Assembly: GCA_017407375.1 (NCBI GenBank)
Contig: JAFQWT010000139.1
Coordinates: 1-8,930, forward strand
From: Clostridia bacterium
GTDB taxonomy: Bacteria; Bacillota; Clostridia; Oscillospirales; CAG-272
DNA: 8,930 nucleotides
Direction of reading: 5' to 3'
Numbering within the stretch: the first letter of the stretch is position 1; the number at the start of each line of letters is the position of its first letter. Of the stretch, positions 6,284 to 8,930 are shown piece by piece. The position numbers were made by a program, and so were the translations under genes. Under the pieces are notes generated by a model. It made no database searches, had not been told where the DNA came from, and was given only the letters and a program-made list of their open reading frames with translations.

Positions 6284-7561
6284 ATGAAAACGACAGAATG
6301 GAAGAACGCTATCCAAAACGGCACCTCGGCGGCCTTTGCCCGCCTTTACGGTGACGATCCCACCGCCGTCTCCCGCTTTACCGAGGCGATCACCGCCTTT
6401 GAGGAGAAGTACGGCCGCGACCGCGACGTTGAGCTTTTCTCGGTCCCCGGTCGCAGCGAGATCGCGGGGAACCACACCGACCACAACCGCGGCTGTGTGC
6501 TGGCGGGCGCCATTGACCGTGACATCATCGCCGTGGCCGCAAGGAACGACGATGGCCTCGTGCGCGTGCAGAGCGAGGGCTACCGTGAGAACTGCGTCAC
6601 CCTCAACCACGCGGCCGACCCGCGCCGCTTTGAGCGCTTCTGCTCCGAGGCGCTGGTGGCGGGCGTGGCGGGCGGCTTTCTGGAAAAGGGCTACGCCGTC
6701 GGCGGGTTTGACGCCTACACCACCACCCGCGTCCTGAAGGGCTCCGGCCTTTCCTCCTCGGCGGCCTTTGAGGTGATGATCGGCACCGTGATGAACCACC
6801 TCTATAACGGCGGCACCATCACCGCCCCCGAGATCGCCAAGATCTCGCAGTACGCCGAAAACGCCTATTTCGGTAAGCCGAGCGGGCTTATGGACCAGAT
6901 GGCCTGCGCCGTCGGCGGCTTTGTCTACATCGACTTTGCCGACCCCGACCGTCCCGTCATCGAGCCGATCGACTTCTCACTCACCGAGGCGGGCTACGCC
7001 CTCGCCATCGTGAACACGGGCGGCAGCCACTCCGACCTCAATGAGGATTACGCCTCGGTCCCCGCCGAGATGCGTGCCGTGGCCTCCTACTTCGGGCGGG
7101 AGGTCCTGCGCGGTGTCAGCGAGGAGGAGATCCTTGCGAACGCCGCCGTCCTCCGCCGTGCGGTGGGTGACCGCGCGATCCTGCGCGCCCTCCACTTCGT
7201 CCGTGAGAACGGGCGGGTCCTCTCGCAGGTCGCCGCTCTCCGCGCGGGCGATATTCCCGCCTTCCTGGCGGGGGAGCTGGCCTCGGGCCGCTCGAGCTTT
7301 GAATACCTCCAGAACGTCTATACCAACAAAAACGTCAAGGAGCAGGGCCTCTCGCTTGCGCTCGCGGTTACCGAGGGCGCCCTTGCGGGGCGCGGCTGCG
7401 CGTGGCGCGTCCACGGCGGCGGCTTTGCGGGCACGATCCAGACCTTTGTCAAGCGGGAGCTTGCGGAGTCCTACGCCGCCCTCATCGACTCGGTCTTCGG
7501 TAAGGGCGCCTGCATGCTCCTCTCCATCCGCCCCGAGGGCGCCGTTCGCATCGCCCCGTAA
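6284..7561 (+). CDS. Galactokinase-family GHMP kinase (galK-like), altered sugar-binding motif
   Basis: The 425-residue protein has the three GHMP signatures: the N-terminal PGRSEIAGNHTDHN (55-68), the ATP-binding GSGLSSSAAFE (153-163) and the C-terminal HGGGFAG (377-383). The catalytic Asp of the SGLMDQ motif is present (Asp204). In true galactokinases the first motif reads GRxNxIGEHTDYN. Here Arg57, His64 and Asp66 are kept, but the Asn is Glu59, the Glu is Asn63 and the Tyr is His67. As I recall, this GNHTDH variant recurs in Firmicutes proteins annotated as galactokinase. Phosphorylation of galactose or a related sugar is therefore likely but not proven. There is no galT, galE or transporter nearby. 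It starts 12 bp after miaA with TAAAGGAA as ribosome binding site. A different GHMP substrate is the main alternative. Confidence 0.85.
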   Translation: MKTTEWKNAIQNGTSAAFARLYGDDPTAVSRFTEAITAFEEKYGRDRDVELFSVPGRSEIAGNHTDHNRGCVLAGAIDRDIIAVAARNDDGLVRVQSEGYRENCVTLNHAADPRRFERFCSEALVAGVAGGFLEKGYAVGGFDAYTTTRVLKGSGLSSSAAFEVMIGTVMNHLYNGGTITAPEIAKISQYAENAYFGKPSGLMDQMACAVGGFVYIDFADPDRPVIEPIDFSLTEAGYALAIVNTGGSHSDLNEDYASVPAEMRAVASYFGREVLRGVSEEEILANAAVLRRAVGDRAILRALHFVRENGRVLSQVAALRAGDIPAFLAGELASGRSSFEYLQNVYTNKNVKEQGLSLALAVTEGALAGRGCAWRVHGGGFAGTIQTFVKRELAESYAALIDSVFGKGACMLLSIRPEGAVRIAP

Positions 7562-7565
7562 GCGC

Positions 7566-7598
7566 GTACCAAAAACGGTACATACCCCTTGGTATACT
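7566..7598 (+). promoter_or_regulatory. recA promoter (extended -10) with alternating GGTAY operator-like half-sites
   Basis: TATACT (7593-7598) preceded by TGG forms an extended -10, about 33 bp before the recA ATG. There is no recognisable -35 at 16-18 bp (the sequence there is CCAAAAA). Four half-sites alternate in orientation: GTACC (7566-7570), GGTAC (7577-7581), ATACC (7582-7586) and GGTAT (7591-7595). They form two inverted repeats with 6- and 4-bp centres, and the last one overlaps the -10. The standard Gram-positive SOS box (GAAC-N4-GTTC) is absent between 7562 and 7630. Confidence 0.55.
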
Positions 7599-7630
7599 GA
7601 AAGCGTAAATAAAGAAAAGGAGTATAGAGA

Positions 7631-8731
7631 ATGGCAACGAAAAAAACGGCAAAGCCCACCGCCATGGCGGAGGGCAACGATAAAAAGGCGGCCCTTGAGA
7701 CCGCACTCTCGCGCATTGAGAGGGAGCTTGGTAAGGGGACGATCATGCGCCTTGGCGAAAACGCCGCCATGAACGTGAGCGCCGTGTCCACGGGCTCGAT
7801 GACCCTGGACCTTGCCCTTGGCATCGGCGGTGTTCCGCGCGGCCGCGTGGTGGAGATATACGGCCCCGAGTCCTCGGGTAAGACGACGGTCGCCCTCCAC
7901 GTCATTGCCGAGGTCCAGAAGGCGGGCGGTGAGGCCGCCTTCATCGACGCCGAGCACGCCCTTGACCCCGTGTACGCCAAAAAGCTTGGTGTGGACATCA
8001 ATAACCTGCTCGTCTCCCAGCCCGACTGCGGTGAGCAGGCACTCGAGATCGTGGAGGCCCTCGTGCTGTCGGGCGCCATTGACGTTGTGGTCGTGGACTC
8101 GGTCGCCGCGCTCGTTCCCCGCCAGGAGATCGACGGCGATATGGGTGACTCCCACGTCGGTCTGCAGGCGCGCCTGATGTCGCAGGCCATGCGTAAGCTC
8201 TCGGGCGCCATCTCCAAGACCAACTGCGTCGTCATCTTCATCAACCAGCTCCGTGAGAAGGTGGGTGTGATGTACGGCAACCCCGAGGTCACCACGGGCG
8301 GCCGCGCGCTGAAGTTCTATTCCTCGGTCCGTATCGAGATCCGCAAGACCGAGAGCTTAAAAAACGGCACCGACGTGTACGGCAACCGCGTGCGCTGCAA
8401 GGTCGTCAAGAATAAGGTCGCTCCCCCCTTCAAAACGGCGGAGTTCGATATCCTCTACGGCCACGGCATCTGCAAATCGGCCGAGGTCATCGAGGTCGGC
8501 CTGAAGCTCGGGCTCCTTGAAAAGAGCGGCGCCTGGTTCTCGTACGACGGCCAGCGCATCGGCCAGGGCAAGGACAAGGCCCGCCTGTTCCTTGAGGGCA
8601 ACCCCGACCTGATGGCGGCCCTTGAGGAGAAGATCAAGGAGAAGTACTCCTCGCTCGATCCCGACGAGCCCCTGCCCGAGGGGGACGAGGAGGACGAGTT
8701 TGACCTCCGCGAGTTTGGCGACGAGGAATAA
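7631..8731 (+). CDS. recA: Recombinase RecA
   Basis: RecA forms ATP-dependent filaments on single-stranded DNA, drives homologous strand exchange and triggers cleavage of LexA-type repressors. The 366-residue protein is near-canonical: a Lys/Ala-rich N-terminal tail, the ALxxIERxLGKGTIMRLG helix, Walker A GPESSGKTT (78-86), the AEHALDP stretch, Walker B VVVVDS (152-157), the QARLMSQAMRKL helix, FINQLREKVGVMYGNPE with the L2 loop, GGRALKFYSSVR, and a strongly acidic C-terminal tail ending DEE. The ATG at 7631 follows AAAAGGAG (7615-7622 region) at good spacing. A second in-frame Met at residue 12 is less likely. It sits 69 bp after the galactokinase-like gene, with no terminator between them, so it may be read both from its own promoter and from upstream. 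recX follows after one base. Confidence 0.98.
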   Translation: MATKKTAKPTAMAEGNDKKAALETALSRIERELGKGTIMRLGENAAMNVSAVSTGSMTLDLALGIGGVPRGRVVEIYGPESSGKTTVALHVIAEVQKAGGEAAFIDAEHALDPVYAKKLGVDINNLLVSQPDCGEQALEIVEALVLSGAIDVVVVDSVAALVPRQEIDGDMGDSHVGLQARLMSQAMRKLSGAISKTNCVVIFINQLREKVGVMYGNPEVTTGGRALKFYSSVRIEIRKTESLKNGTDVYGNRVRCKVVKNKVAPPFKTAEFDILYGHGICKSAEVIEVGLKLGLLEKSGAWFSYDGQRIGQGKDKARLFLEGNPDLMAALEEKIKEKYSSLDPDEPLPEGDEEDEFDLREFGDEE

Positions 8732-8732
8732 G

Positions 8733-8930
8733 GTGCCCACCGTTCTTTCGGTCGGTAAGCGCCGCCATATTCCCGTCCTCATCACCCTCCGTTTCGGGGA
8801 GGACGAGGAGCCGCGGGACTGCGGCATTACCGAGAGGGAATACCTCTCGCTCGGCTCACCTGCCGTTGGGGACACCCTTTCGGAGGAGGAGGCCGAGCGC
8901 CTCCTGGCCCTCGATGCCCGCCACCGCGCC
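8733..8930 (+). CDS. recX: RecX, regulatory protein of RecA (N-terminal part, cut by window edge)
   Basis: A GTG at 8733, one base after the recA stop, opens a frame that stays free of stops for all 66 codons to the window end. GAGGA (8723-8727) inside the recA tail serves as ribosome binding site at short spacing. The translation starts VPTVLSVGKRR and continues with a basic then acidic stretch, ITEREYLSLG, and VGDTLSEEEAERLLALD. This is the N-terminal pattern of Firmicutes RecX (a strand pair, then a helix leading into the first helical repeat). RecX binds RecA filaments and modulates their activity. The helical repeats that would confirm it lie beyond the window, so the call rests on this short segment and on its position behind recA. 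Confidence 0.82.
   Translation, partial: MPTVLSVGKRRHIPVLITLRFGEDEEPRDCGITEREYLSLGSPAVGDTLSEEEAERLLALDARHRA

Noticed and set aside
5255..6799. 514-codon minus-strand open frame opposite miaA and the GHMP kinase
   Set aside because: It is a shadow frame from GC-rich codon bias: Gly/Ala/Arg/His-rich, no recognisable fold, and it lies antisense to two clearly conserved genes.
7562..7581. Terminator after the GHMP kinase gene
   Set aside because: The GTACC/GGTAC inverted repeat is only five base pairs and is not followed by a T-run. It fits an operator better than a terminator.
6977..8155. 392-codon minus-strand open frame opposite the GHMP kinase and recA
   Set aside because: It lies antisense to recA and crosses the recA promoter region. 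Its composition is typical of a shadow frame, with no domain recognised.

Overview
The window looks like chromosomal DNA from a GC-rich member of the Clostridia, probably an uncultured gut lineage. This rests on the miaA/recA/recX content, a DUF6062 protein (a family I know mainly from Clostridia), strong AGGAGG-type ribosome binding sites, and consensus sigma-A promoters embedded in GC-rich DNA. The genus cannot be set from the sequence alone.

Layout. Positions 1-332 hold a non-coding tandem array: two nearly identical ~138-bp units and a truncated third, each starting with a terminator-like hairpin that faces right. The array probably continues past the left edge. A bidirectional terminator (341-371) separates it from a leftward gene (395-1084) for a secreted or membrane-embedded DUF4203/TMEM198-like protein. 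The gap at 1085-1314 holds two consensus promoters that face each other, one driving each side, so the two 5' leaders overlap.

From 1315 to the right edge all genes run rightward and are closely packed: a DUF6062 protein with a duplicated Cys/His motif, a YhaN/SbcC-like ATPase with a membrane hairpin, a divergent PfkB-fold protein whose catalytic loop is altered, tRNA dimethylallyltransferase MiaA, a galactokinase-family GHMP kinase with altered sugar-binding residues, RecA, and the start of RecX (cut by the window edge). The first four genes are translationally coupled (3-bp gap, 4-bp overlap, 1-bp overlap). recA has its own extended -10 promoter embedded in alternating GGTAY half-sites.

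How the genes work together. RecA and RecX form the usual recombinase/modulator pair, and the SbcC-like ATPase also suggests DNA maintenance. MiaA modifies A37 of tRNAs. The two sugar-kinase-fold proteins have no visible pathway partners here, and both carry substitutions in normally conserved active-site positions, so their substrates are open. I see no clear mobile element, CRISPR array, rRNA or tRNA gene. The least ordinary items are the hairpin repeat array, the face-to-face promoters, the degenerate PfkB protein and the recA operator-like region.
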